64,000 nucleotides of DNA from the NCBI RefSeq assembly GCF_027594145.1, contig NZ_JAQFFK010000003.1, positions 682,001 to 746,000 of the forward strand. Direction: 5' to 3'. Made by a program: the position numbers and the translations under genes. Numbering within the stretch: position 1 is the stretch's first letter; each line of letters starts with the position of its first letter. The notes under the pieces are model-generated. The model did not search any database, was not told where the DNA came from, and worked only from the letters and a program-made list of their open reading frames with translations. This stretch comes from Methanococcoides alaskense (GTDB lineage: Archaea > Halobacteriota > Methanosarcinia > Methanosarcinales > Methanosarcinaceae). This document shows, piece by piece, positions 8,446-17,439 of this stretch.

Positions 8446-9063
8446 ATGCTTAAAATAACCCCTTATCTTGGTCCATCGGTACTCATAGTCTCCATTGCAG
8501 GTCTCTGGTATCCGATGCTTGGTTACTTCATGCTCCTTGTCATGGGAACATTGTTCATTAGCAGTATTTTCAGAGGCCGTTGGTTCTGTGGAAATCTCTG
8601 TCCACGTGGGAGCTACTTCGATTACGGTATCATCAAGATATCAAAGAAAAGAAAGATCCCCAAGGTCCTGTCAAGTATGTGGGTCAGGATCCCGGTATTC
8701 AGTCTCATGATGGCTTTCATGTTGTACCGTATTTCAGTAACGATTGCAGCACAGAATACCATTGAACTTATTGGTATGATCTTTGTGTCAATATGTCTGG
8801 TGACCACAGTCATTGGTACAATGCTTGGAGGCTACTTCAACACAAGGTCCTGGTGTAACTTCTGCCCAATGGGAACGATGCAGAGGTTTATCGGCGGTAA
8901 GAAATACCAGCTTAAGATGGATCATGAGTCATGCATTGACTGCAAGAAATGTGAAAAGGTCTGCCCGATGGAACTTAAGGTTCGTGATATCGGAAATAAC
9001 CCGGATTGTATCAAATGTGGTCGATGCATTGAGATCTGTCCCAAGGATTCATTGTCATTTTAA
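8446..9063 (+). CDS. NapH/CcoG-like 4Fe-4S membrane ferredoxin
   Basis: The 205-residue product has about four membrane segments (residues about 5-40, 82-100 and 108-132) with two short cysteine motifs between them, CGNLCPRGS and CNFCPMGT. The C-terminus is a 2[4Fe-4S] ferredoxin: CIDCKKCEKVCP and CIKCGRCIEICP. This is the layout of NapH-type membrane electron carriers. It likely moves electrons between the membrane and a soluble or peripheral partner; the FAD/Fe-S dehydrogenase 110 bases downstream is the obvious candidate. It starts on the base after the stop of the HTH gene. Cysteines are complete in all motifs. Confidence 0.88.
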   Translation: MLKITPYLGPSVLIVSIAGLWYPMLGYFMLLVMGTLFISSIFRGRWFCGNLCPRGSYFDYGIIKISKKRKIPKVLSSMWVRIPVFSLMMAFMLYRISVTIAAQNTIELIGMIFVSICLVTTVIGTMLGGYFNTRSWCNFCPMGTMQRFIGGKKYQLKMDHESCIDCKKCEKVCPMELKVRDIGNNPDCIKCGRCIEICPKDSLSF

Positions 9064-9173
9064 TTGGAGATGATTTGTTTCCAATTTCTTTTTTTTTAAA
9101 TTGGACAAGATCTCCATATCATGTTTAAAAAGTTTATATTGAATGACTACCCAACCTATAAGGGGGAGAACAT
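9064..9173 (+). promoter_or_regulatory. Terminator-like T-run and promoter of the dehydrogenase gene
   Basis: A T-run with TTTCTTTTTTTTT follows the NapH-like gene at about 9085-9098. A TATA-like AGTTTATATT at 9131-9140 and a strong GGGGGAG ribosome site at about 9162-9168 precede ATG 9174. Confidence 0.5.
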
Positions 9174-12100
9174 ATGGTAATAAACACAGCAGATCTGAAT
9201 TCCTCTCAGCAGGAAGAAATTGCCGCCATATTTGGCGACCGTGTGAACTTAAGCAAAAGAGAAAGACACTTCTACTGCCATGATGTCGGTGCATTGCCTT
9301 CAATGGCAAAGATGATGTTAGGCAATACCGATCCTGCAGCAATTGTAAAATTGCGTAATGAGGATGATATTGTCAAACTGATGGAATTCGCGCGAAAATA
9401 TTCTATTCCTATTGTCCCCCGTGCAGGTGCATCATCCGGTTATGGTGGTGTCATTCCTACAAAAGGTGGTATCGTTGCAGACGTCAATCTGCTGAATGAT
9501 ATTGTATCCATTGATACTGAGAACATGACAGTGACCGTTGGAGCAGGTCTCGTTTGGGAACGCCTTGAAAGAAAGCTCAACAAAGAGAACCTCTCCGTAT
9601 GTGCCATGCCTTCAAGTGCTCCGGCAGCAACGGTCGGTGGCTGGCTTGCACAGAACGGTATCGGTTATGGCAGCTATGAATACGGCTGGTCCCAGGATAC
9701 AATGATCTCTGCAAGGGCAGTATTGCCAAACGGTGAGATCAGGGATTTCTCAGGCGATGAGATGGATGCCATCATTGGAAGTATGGGTACCATAGGCATC
9801 ATCACACAGATCACCCTTAATATACGAAATAAAGAAGATACCGCTATAATCTCTGCGGAATTTGCTGATCCGGCATCCATGCAGAAAGCTCTCCAGGCGG
9901 TAAAAGAAGCAAAAGTGCCGCTGTGGTCTATCGCATTTATAAATCCCGATTGGGCAGGCATGAAAAATGAAATGCCATTTTCTACCCATCATGGGGAACC
10001 GGTTGTCGAGGACAGACCGGAATTGCCTAAGTCATATATTTGTAACTTCATTTATCCTGAGTCAAGGGATGTTAGTGCCCTTGAAAATATTATCACCAGC
10101 AATGGTGGAAAAGTCCTTTCTGATTCTATCTCCAAACATGAAGCTGGAGAATGGTTCCGCTCCATGAAGGTAAAAAGGCTTGGTCCTTCCTTTATTCCTG
10201 CAGAGATTATCGTACCTCTGGACAAGGTGGGTAAAGTTGTCAGCGAGATCAAGCAGAAGATAGATCTGCCTGTGCTCATGGAAGGTATGGTGGCAAAGGA
10301 TGGCAATGTCATACTGCTCTGTTTCATACCTCACTCTGAAAGGTCGTTCAAGTTCAACCTCGCATTCACCTTGGGTATCAGTATCGTCAAGATCGCGGAA
10401 GAGAACGGCGGAAGGATATATGCTTCCGGGCTTTATTTTGCAAAAGAGGCAGAGAAGGTCTATGGTAGCCGTCTCAATAAAATGCTTGACCTTAAACAAC
10501 AGGTAGATCCTGCTGACATAATGAACCCTGAGACAATTTCAGGCAAAGGTATTCTCAAGACCGGAATTACATTATCAAAAGCATTCGAGCCAATGATGAG
10601 GTTCGTGGGTAACCGTAGTGGTGTCGGGGTCGAGAAGTTCACTAAACAGAAGGACATTGAAGCCGACATTGTTTCTCATGCTTACACCTGTGCTCAATGT
10701 GGTTATTGTGTCGAGGAATGTGACCAGTACTACGGTCGTGGCTGGGAATCCCAGTCTCCAAGAGGCAAGTGGTTCTTCATCAAGGAATACCTCGCCGGCA
10801 GGGACAAGATGACACAGGAACAGGTGGACACGTTCCTTGCCTGTACTACCTGTGAGCTTTGTGATCACAGATGCCAGCTCGATCTCCCAATTAATGATTC
10901 CTGGATGACCCTGAGGAAAGAACTGGTACTGAACCGTGGCAAGATGACCATCCCACCGTTCGAGATAATGGCTTCCAGTTTGCTTAAAGAGCGAAACATT
11001 TGGGGAGAATATCTTAAGAATAGGGAAGAATGGATTCCTGAAGACCTTAAACCAAAGATCAAGGACAAAGCAGAATACGCCTACTTTGCAGGATGTACTG
11101 CATCCTTTGTGGAGAAGGACATTGCTGAGGCTTCAGTCCGTCTGCTCACAGATGCAGGCCTGGAGATAACATACCTTGGCAAGGAAGAGTCCTGTTGTGG
11201 TATCCCGATGCTTGCAGCCGGTAAGTGGGATGTTTTCGAAAAGATCATGAGAATGAACATCGAGAACATGAAGAAGAAGGGTGTTAAGACCGTTATCACT
11301 TCCTGTCCGGCATGCTGGTTAGTATGGAATACTTTCTATCGCCAGTGGGCAGAGAAGCTTGGCATCGAATACAACTTCGAGGCCAAACACTATTCACAGG
11401 TGCTGGAGGACAAGCTCGATGTGCTTTCTGAGAAGTTCGTCAAACCGCTCGACAAGGTCGTAACTATACACGATGCATGTCACATGGGTCGTGCAGGCGG
11501 AATCTACGAACCACCAAGAAACCTTATTAAAGCAGTACCCGGCGTTGATTTCCGTGAAATGGAACATAACAGGGAGAATGGTCATTGCTGTGGTTCAGTG
11601 CTAACACTGGTCGCAAATCCAGAAGTTGCGAGTGTTGTTGGTAACGTGCGATTGAAGGAAGCCGAGGACATCGGTGCCGAGATCATGGTTGCAGCCTGTC
11701 CATGCTGTCAGGTACAGTTGAGAATAGCTGCCGAGAATAGTGGCAGTCCGGTGGACGTTCAGGATCTTTCGGCAACGGTTGCCCGTAGTCTTGGTTATGA
11801 CATACCTGACACCACGAACGCTGCACTCACAGCCTGGTTAACGTTCGACCAGATGATCCATCTGCTAAGACCTGAGAACATGACCGACCTGATGGTAGAG
11901 CTGCTTCCAGAAATGATGGCTGCAATGCCTGCTCCGCTGCGTGGTATGATGAAGATGGTAAAGTACGTGCCAGGCATGGACCTCATGATGAAGCCAATGA
12001 TGCCTATCATGATGCCAATGCTTCTGCCAGGCATAATGCCAAAGGTCATGCCGGAGATGCTCGAAGCTGTGGGAAGGCGTGTTCAGATGTCCGATGATCT

Positions 12101-12221
12101 GAGAGAACAGATGCCTGATCTCATGCCAGAGGCTATGGGGAATCTGATGCCGAACATGCTTCCGCAGATCGTTCCGCTGCTGACACCGAGGATGATCAAG
12201 TATATTAAAGAGGAATATTGA
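9174..12221 (+). CDS. FAD-linked oxidoreductase with Fe-S and CCG domains and a Met-rich tail
   Basis: The 1015-residue protein fuses a GlcD-like FAD domain (PCMH block PRAGASSGYGG; ENMTVTVGAGLVWERLE) to a GlpC-like part. The latter has ferredoxin motifs CAQCGYCVEECD and CTTCELCDHRC, then two CCG cysteine-rich domains (FAGCTASF...SCCGIP, SCPACW; HDACHMGR...HCCGS, CPCCQVQL), as in heterodisulfide reductase D. D-lactate or glycolate dehydrogenases have this order. Residues about 900-1005 are an unusual tail dominated by Met and Pro (MMPIMMPMLL; MPDLMPEAM). The upstream polyferredoxin-like membrane protein is a likely electron partner. The actual 2-hydroxyacid is not predictable. A GGGGGAG ribosome site supports the start. 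Confidence 0.88.
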   Translation: MVINTADLNSSQQEEIAAIFGDRVNLSKRERHFYCHDVGALPSMAKMMLGNTDPAAIVKLRNEDDIVKLMEFARKYSIPIVPRAGASSGYGGVIPTKGGIVADVNLLNDIVSIDTENMTVTVGAGLVWERLERKLNKENLSVCAMPSSAPAATVGGWLAQNGIGYGSYEYGWSQDTMISARAVLPNGEIRDFSGDEMDAIIGSMGTIGIITQITLNIRNKEDTAIISAEFADPASMQKALQAVKEAKVPLWSIAFINPDWAGMKNEMPFSTHHGEPVVEDRPELPKSYICNFIYPESRDVSALENIITSNGGKVLSDSISKHEAGEWFRSMKVKRLGPSFIPAEIIVPLDKVGKVVSEIKQKIDLPVLMEGMVAKDGNVILLCFIPHSERSFKFNLAFTLGISIVKIAEENGGRIYASGLYFAKEAEKVYGSRLNKMLDLKQQVDPADIMNPETISGKGILKTGITLSKAFEPMMRFVGNRSGVGVEKFTKQKDIEADIVSHAYTCAQCGYCVEECDQYYGRGWESQSPRGKWFFIKEYLAGRDKMTQEQVDTFLACTTCELCDHRCQLDLPINDSWMTLRKELVLNRGKMTIPPFEIMASSLLKERNIWGEYLKNREEWIPEDLKPKIKDKAEYAYFAGCTASFVEKDIAEASVRLLTDAGLEITYLGKEESCCGIPMLAAGKWDVFEKIMRMNIENMKKKGVKTVITSCPACWLVWNTFYRQWAEKLGIEYNFEAKHYSQVLEDKLDVLSEKFVKPLDKVVTIHDACHMGRAGGIYEPPRNLIKAVPGVDFREMEHNRENGHCCGSVLTLVANPEVASVVGNVRLKEAEDIGAEIMVAACPCCQVQLRIAAENSGSPVDVQDLSATVARSLGYDIPDTTNAALTAWLTFDQMIHLLRPENMTDLMVELLPEMMAAMPAPLRGMMKMVKYVPGMDLMMKPMMPIMMPMLLPGIMPKVMPEMLEAVGRRVQMSDDLREQMPDLMPEAMGNLMPNMLPQIVPLLTPRMIKYIKEEY

Positions 12222-12301
12222 TATTTTTGTGTGTTATTTATGGCATGTTCACCATCCCATAAATCTATTTTTTTAATTCATCAATTGTTAGCTGGAGTTT
12301 A

Positions 12302-12390
12302 AGGGCACTTTGCATTACATGAAGCAGAATGCTAGAAGTGATATGACCTTTACTCTCAATGCTCATGTTAGGGGGAGGTTGGAATTATGG
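12302..12390 (+). mobile_element. Transposase C-terminal remnant 1
   Basis: The frame GTLHYMKQNARSDMTFTLNA then HVRGRLELW has no start and no upstream gene. Nearly the same peptide is coded at 30580-30661, with weaker copies at 26947-27027 and 28456-28500. I take these as tails of one decayed transposase family; the family name cannot be given from a tail alone. Confidence 0.5.
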
Positions 12391-12443
12391 CACATATAAA
12401 AAATAAATGTTTCTATTATTTCAAATAGAAGTAAATAGTTTGA

Positions 12444-13766
12444 TTATTTTTTTTGTAATTTTACCAAAAATTGAGTGCTTTGTTTTTGGTGTATAGGAGG
12501 GCACCACAAAAAAAGAGAATTGCCCTTAGTAAAAATTTGTGAATCAAATTCAGAATTATTTTTGTCCCATGTATTTGAATATTGACCATAAGTCCTATTC
12601 ATGGTTAATTGAACTGGTTCATAATCTGAATCTATATGTACTTCGATATAATCAATATTAATTTCATATGTGATATTATTCGTTAAATTGATGTGAAACA
12701 TTTCCACGTTATCAACGTACTTTGGTAATATCTTGTTACTAATTTTTAATTCTGTAGACAAATTAATTTCTTCGGATACAATAGTAGTAATATTTACTTT
12801 AGATGAATCATTGACTACAAAATAGTTATTCTTGTTGATGTCATAATTGTAGTGTTTACCATTAACCGTATTATAAGCTTGTTGTATATGCATATCTGAT
12901 GTTATTTTTACCTATTTCAGAGCTATAGGTGGGTTAATAGTGTAGTACTCAGAGGATATTCTTTCAGCAGAAATATACTTTGGTGGATTCATAGGTAAAA
13001 TTTCAATAGATAGTTCTTTGACTTCTTGTCCTGTTTTAACAATTGAGTAACTAAACAATATATACCCGAATAAACAAGGCACTATAATCAATAAGACTAA
13101 AACGATTATCCGGCTTTTTGCCTTGTATTTGTTATTGAACAGTTCGATGTTCTCTTTGATGTAAGACTGTATATTTGTTAATTCTTTTTTATGTATAGCC
13201 AAATGGATAATACTAAAAATTAATAGCAGTAAAATATTGATGTATAAAGTACCATATATTATTGGAAAATATTCCCTATATCCACTTATTAGAGCAATTA
13301 AACAAAAATCAATTGTGAATATTATTAGAAAAAAGAAAATGATAAAATAACCCATGAATATTTTTTTTACACACGTGTGATTATCGTATAATGCATTTGG
13401 TGACAAGGTTCTAAGATAAGATATTCCTATTAAAAGAACCGCATATACAATGATGTATAAATTCATTAAATAACTGGAAGTATATGAAAATAAATCAAAA
13501 CCATAATAAAAATTAAGGGTTAAAAGATATATTTGAGAGATAGGGAAAACAATTAAGAAAAAAGTAATTGGAACACTAATGATTGAAATTGAAAGTTTTT
13601 CAAAATCTGATAAATCGTTCCATACCTTGCTCTTATAAAAATAAGGGAATACTATAATGAAGCCAATAATGCTTATCAGACTAGATGAAAAACTATGGTC
13701 TGCGAATTCCTTAATAACCATACTTATAAAATCATATAGCATTTGATACATTATGTTCTCATACAA
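12444..13766 (-). CDS. Six-span membrane protein read through an in-frame TAG
   Basis: Two frames, 13766-12912 and 12893-12444, lie in the same phase and are separated only by TAG at 12914-12912 and seven sense codons. Joined, they give about 440 residues: six hydrophobic helices (residues about 24-42, 53-80, 92-117, 130-158, 163-190, 218-240), then a soluble C-terminal domain that runs without a break through NPPIALK, the TAG, VKITSDMHIQQAYNTVNGK and ends in CPPIHQKQSTQFLVKLQ. With TAG nearly unused as a stop here, readthrough as pyrrolysine at residue 285 is the simplest reading; a nonsense mutation is the alternative. No ribosome site is evident before ATG 12893, which speaks against a separate second gene. 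I do not recognise the family. Confidence 0.65.
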
Positions 13767-13874
13767 AATATAAACATTTCTATCTTGTTTTAGATTAAAT
13801 AATAAGCTAGTTTTAATAAAATATAGAAGTAAGTATTCGATTGTGCGACTAACTCACAAAACACCGTTGCCATA

Positions 13875-13925
13875 TTTTTCTTTGTATATATCCCCGATTT
13901 TATGTGCGGGGAGTAGGATTCTAAC
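13875..13925 (+). repeat. Dispersed element, copy F
   Basis: TTTTTCTTTGTATATATCCC leads into CGATTTTATGTGCGGGGAG and a TAGGATTCTAACC tail. The arm CCCCG / CGGGG is retained. It lies in the 245-base gap between the six-span protein and the TfoX-like gene, which holds no gene. Confidence 0.5.
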
Positions 13926-14011
13926 CTATAACACAATCAAAAAAATTAGATATGTATCGATCTTTTTTTATTTTCAATATGGTTATAGATAGAGCTGATA
14001 TACAGATCGCA

Positions 14012-14398
14012 TCAATCTTCTGTCTTTTTTGTTTTCTTTGAAGTTTTTTCCTTTTTCTCTTTCTTTGGAAGAGAGCTCACATAAGCATATGATATATCCA
14101 GCCATTTCCTTAACTCGATCTCATCATCGTAAACAGATGGCGGAAGTATTGCATATTCTCTCATTTGCCTTCCATTTGGTGTGAAAGGTGCTGCTTCATC
14201 GTGTTCAGCATACAATTTTTGCTGGTCCTCTTCTTTAAGGCGTAGCATTATGCCATCGCCATGAACGCCCACGAACATGTTCCCCCTTACAAAATGAACT
14301 GGACTGCCGAACATTTTCCTGAACTCAGCATCGTATTCTGCCACGTATTCTCCGACCAGTTCCCCAAGTTCTTCAGAAGCCTTTTTCCATTTTGTCAT
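14012..14398 (-). CDS. TfoX N-terminal domain protein
   Basis: The 128-residue product has the TfoX/Sxy N-terminal domain pattern: FRKMFGSPVHFVRGNMFVGV, GDGIMLRLKEEDQQ and a C-terminal LRKWLDISYAYVSSL. The last 20 residues are lysine-rich and disordered (KKEKKEKTSKKTKKTED). In bacteria the family includes competence regulators, but stand-alone N-domains in archaea have no known job. The gene stands alone between two long non-coding stretches. Confidence 0.85.
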   Translation of the reverse strand: MTKWKKASEELGELVGEYVAEYDAEFRKMFGSPVHFVRGNMFVGVHGDGIMLRLKEEDQQKLYAEHDEAAPFTPNGRQMREYAILPPSVYDDEIELRKWLDISYAYVSSLPKKEKKEKTSKKTKKTED

Positions 14399-14779
14399 AC
14401 TAAAAACTATCAGGAAGATAAGATATATAGATAACGTCAGGAAGAAGTGGAGATCACAAAAGTGCTAATTTTCTCTTCTGTAAGCGACCACTTATCCATG
14501 CCAGTCTTCCTCTTAGTAAGAAATCAAGTTTGACTTCTACTTTTAGACATTTCTAAACCTTTTCACATATAATATTTGAAGCAATATTTCCTGTGGGCAG
14601 AATATAGATAGTTACTTTGCTTTTCTTGTGATGGAATTTGATCCTTTTTTTCGACACAGGAAAGTATTGAGCTATTGGCTTCAAGTTATAATATCCCAAA
14701 TTTATCATTCAGTAAGCCTAATTTAATCTTATTATCCTTCATTTCTGTCGGATAGATGTTGTGTAATTTGGAACAATTC

Positions 14780-14808
14780 GTGTTATTTTAACTTGATATA
14801 AATAACAC
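14780..14808. promoter_or_regulatory. Inverted repeat GTGTTATTT / AAATAACAC
   Basis: Perfect 9-base arms at 14780-14788 and 14800-14808 with an 11-base spacer. It lies upstream of the AT-rich promoter region of the transporter operon (TATA-like ATACTTTTTAAATAAATAC around 14846-14865) and may be an operator. Confidence 0.45.
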
Positions 14809-14880
14809 AAAATTAGAAATATGTATTAATTAATATGTAAAAAATATACTTTTTAAATAAATACTTTCATATAATATTCG

Positions 14881-14982
14881 TGTGGAATAGTATTCAAAAT
14901 CCTTTACTAAAAGGGAGTTTCATATTATCCTTCGGAGTAATAATGTTATTCCTATAAACCTATTCTCATAAACCTATTCCAC
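14881..14982 (+). promoter_or_regulatory. Structured leader of the transporter operon
   Basis: GTGGAATAG at 14881-14889 pairs perfectly with CTATTCCAC at 14974-14982. Inside, the 12-mer ATAAACCTATTC occurs twice in a row (around 14954 and 14969). The leader ends about 22 bases before the start codon. It could be a folded control element or operator repeats; I know no matching riboswitch class. Confidence 0.4.
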
Positions 14983-15004
14983 ATCGGAAGGAAGTCACTA
15001 GCTA

Positions 15005-15634
15005 ATGAATTCGGAACTTTTAAAATATAATGATATCTCTCTCAGGTATGGTGAGAAGGACGTTTTGTCTCACTTCAACCTTGATATTAAGAAGGGAGAT
15101 CGTATCCTGTTGAAAGGTAGGTCAGGTGCAGGCAAATCCACACTTTTGAAGATGCCCATGGGTTTTGCTCATCATACAAGTGGGAGTCTCTATTTTAATA
15201 ACAAGCTCCTTGATGCTAATACTGTATGGGATGCAAGAAAAAGGATCGCTTATGTCTCTCAGGACCTTGATATCTATGAAGGGTCTGTTAATGAATTTAT
15301 TGAGGAAGTATTTTCCTATTCGTTCAATGAAGGAAAACTTGACAGGACCAAGCTCAGAAGACTTCTTGTTTATCTGGGGTTTGAAAAGGACGTTCTTGAT
15401 ATGGATTTCGAAGACCTGTCCGGTGGTGAAAAGCAGAGGATAGGCATAATCATGTCAGTGCTCATAGGAAAGGATATCTATCTGCTCGATGAGATCACTT
15501 CATCTCTTGATAGTGCACTGAAGGAAAAGGTCGCCAATTATTTCCTGGAACGCAAGGATTGGACACTTGTGATAATTTCCCATGATGATGTGTGGGAAAA
15601 GGAAAATGTCAGGGTCGTACCGGTGGGTGTTTGA
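15005..15634 (+). CDS. fetA: ABC transporter ATP-binding protein, FetA-like
   Basis: The 209-residue ATPase has Walker A GRSGAGKSTLL, the Q-loop YVSQD, the signature LSGGEKQR, Walker B IYLLDEITSSLD and the switch His in VIISHDD. Short length and direct linkage to a UPF0014/FetB permease identify it as the ATPase of a FetAB (YbbLM)-type exporter, which in bacteria exports iron and protects from oxidative stress. A GGAAGGAAG ribosome site precedes the ATG. The stop and the next ATG overlap to TGAATG, so the pair is one transcript. The true metal in archaea is not established. Confidence 0.88.
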   Translation: MNSELLKYNDISLRYGEKDVLSHFNLDIKKGDRILLKGRSGAGKSTLLKMPMGFAHHTSGSLYFNNKLLDANTVWDARKRIAYVSQDLDIYEGSVNEFIEEVFSYSFNEGKLDRTKLRRLLVYLGFEKDVLDMDFEDLSGGEKQRIGIIMSVLIGKDIYLLDEITSSLDSALKEKVANYFLERKDWTLVIISHDDVWEKENVRVVPVGV

Positions 15635-16432
15635 ATGGAAGCCTATGATATTAGCTATCTGTCCCTTGTAGCATGTTTTCTTTTGCTTGCAATTCCGCTT
15701 TTAGTGAGTCACTACCTTAAGCTCGGGATAATACGCGAAACTGTTGTTTCGGCTTCAAGAATGACCTTACAACTTGTTTTTGTGGGTTTTTTCCTTACCG
15801 TACTTTTTGATCTGAACAATTCGATCGTGAACCTTTTGTGGTTATTCGTAATGATCCTCATGGCAACACATGCTACGATAAATGATATCGGGCTTGATAT
15901 GAAGAAGTTGCTTTTGCCGACGGTACTTTCATTTATAGTAGGAAATTTTCTGATATTACTTTACTTCAATACGTTCGTAGTGAACCTTGAGAACCTTTTC
16001 GATGCCCGATATTTGATCCCCATATTCGGAATGTTCCTTGGAAACTCTCTTCGTGGTAATCTCGTAAGTATAAGCAACTTTTATGATAGTATCAGGAGGA
16101 ACGAGAATCGTTATCTCTACAGTTTGTCACTGGGTGCCAAGAAGTCTGAAGCCATTCTTCCCTATGCCCGAAAAAGTATCAAGCTCGCATTGAAACCTTC
16201 TATCGCAAGCATGTCCACGGTAGGTATAGTCTCATTGCCGGGAATGATGACCGGTCAGATAATTGCAGGTTCTAGTCCTATCCTTGCTATCAAGTACCAG
16301 ATGGCCATAATGATCGGGATATATGTTTCCACTGTGATGACGGTCACCATTGGTATATTCATGACGATCCGCTCAAGTTTTGACGATTATGGTATCCTTA
16401 AAGAAGACATCTTCAAGTCAAAAATCGACTGA
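15635..16432 (+). CDS. fetB: ABC transporter permease, FetB/UPF0014 family
   Basis: The 265-residue membrane protein has about seven hydrophobic segments and family blocks SASRMTLQLVFVGFFLTVLF, MFLGNSLRGN and SLPGMMTGQIIAGSSP, all typical of the UPF0014 (FetB/YbbM) family. It forms the transmembrane part for the preceding ATPase. The gene starts at the ATG directly after the ATPase stop and ends before a T-rich stretch (TTTACCTTTTCTTTTTTT at about 16442-16459) that may terminate transcription. Confidence 0.9.
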   Translation: MEAYDISYLSLVACFLLLAIPLLVSHYLKLGIIRETVVSASRMTLQLVFVGFFLTVLFDLNNSIVNLLWLFVMILMATHATINDIGLDMKKLLLPTVLSFIVGNFLILLYFNTFVVNLENLFDARYLIPIFGMFLGNSLRGNLVSISNFYDSIRRNENRYLYSLSLGAKKSEAILPYARKSIKLALKPSIASMSTVGIVSLPGMMTGQIIAGSSPILAIKYQMAIMIGIYVSTVMTVTIGIFMTIRSSFDDYGILKEDIFKSKID

Positions 16433-16581
16433 AAAACCATTATTTACCTTTTCTTTTTTTGTTGAATTTCTTGCTTCTTAAGACTACGAATTACTTTGTA
16501 GCTTAAATAAAGACTTTATATCCACGAGCTATTTGTTATATTATAGATTCATAAAATCGACACATTAAGGAACCGATTATC

Positions 16582-17076
16582 ATGAAAAACAAATATCTCA
16601 CATTAGGATTGACATTATTGATCCTCATTGCATCCGCTTTTGCAATGGGCTGTACGGACAACACTTCTGAATCCGGTATTGACGTTGATATGGATGATGG
16701 AGTGGATGCAGGTGAATCTGTATTAGAAAGCGATGGTGTTCTGGGATATATCATCTTTGACGAACCTGTGGAATCCTTCACTAATGCAACCATCTATCTG
16801 AAAGTTGAGGATGTAAGCCTCCAGGACGTAGCTTCTGTGATCATGTCCGAGGATTCAATTACTGGCGTATCCATGGATGCAGACAATGTTCAGCTAGTGC
16901 CATATCTGATCCACCACCCTGAACTCGAGGAAAGAATGACGTATTCCCTTTCAGTCCATGTGGATGTAGATGGTGATGGAAGCCTCTCAAATGGCGATTA
17001 TTACAGCACCTGGCGCAATCCTGTACCTACGGAACCGGGTATTCAAGATCTTGATGTTCATGTGGAAATGATCTGA
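16582..17076 (+). CDS. Secreted lipoprotein, YbaY/YscW-like
   Basis: The 164-residue product begins with a hydrophobic signal and lipobox (LLILIASAFAMGC at residues about 12-24) followed by an acidic linker. The mature domain (GYIIFDEPVESFTNATIYLK; LEERMTYSLSVHVDVDGDG; PTEPGIQDLDVHVEMI) resembles YbaY-type lipoproteins with a transthyretin-like beta fold. DVDGDG looks like a calcium-binding loop. It is probably anchored outside the cell membrane by a lipid-modified cysteine. TATA-like ACTTTATATCC at about 16511 gives a promoter. It precedes two ArsR-type genes but function is unknown. Confidence 0.7.
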   Translation: MKNKYLTLGLTLLILIASAFAMGCTDNTSESGIDVDMDDGVDAGESVLESDGVLGYIIFDEPVESFTNATIYLKVEDVSLQDVASVIMSEDSITGVSMDADNVQLVPYLIHHPELEERMTYSLSVHVDVDGDGSLSNGDYYSTWRNPVPTEPGIQDLDVHVEMI

Positions 17077-17109
17077 TAATTACTTCTAAAGAAAAAAGGG
17101 GATATCGTT

Positions 17110-17439
17110 ATGGACTGTGCAGCAAATCCTGTGAACGTTGATAAATTCCTGATCCTTCCAATTGCTGAAGGGTCAAGGACTGTAACTGAAGTACTTTCAA
17201 AAGAGGGTTCTTTCAAGATACTGGAAGTGCTTTCGGAAGATCTACTTTCTGTAAGGGAAATTTCCCGAAAGACCGGTCTTCCTTTTGTGGATGTTGAAGA
17301 TAAGATCATGGCTCTGATGGAGTCCGATCTTGTGGAGAGAAAGAGACTATCCTCCGGTCTGGAAAGGGAAGAAGATATCTACGGACCTTCCAATAGGTTC
17401 GTTGTATTCTCTTCTGAAGACAATACTAATGTTGTATGA
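17110..17439 (+). CDS. ArsR-like winged-helix protein
   Basis: The 109-residue protein has the archaeal ArsR-type pattern: LILPIAEGSRTVTEVLSKEG, SFKILEVLSEDLLSVREISR, KTGLPFVDVEDKIMALMESD, LVERKR. The N-terminal half is very like that of the next gene, suggesting tandem duplication. It lacks any membrane part, so it may compete with or pair with the membrane-bound partner on DNA. Its end overlaps the next gene by 4 bases (ATGA), so the two are co-translated. Confidence 0.8.
   Translation: MDCAANPVNVDKFLILPIAEGSRTVTEVLSKEGSFKILEVLSEDLLSVREISRKTGLPFVDVEDKIMALMESDLVERKRLSSGLEREEDIYGPSNRFVVFSSEDNTNVV

Larger units (their letters stand above)
14399..15004. other. 600-base non-coding stretch before the FetAB-like operon
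   Basis: No gene is seen. It contains an inverted repeat at 14780-14808 and a long leader closed by 9-base arms at 14881-14982. Confidence 0.6.
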
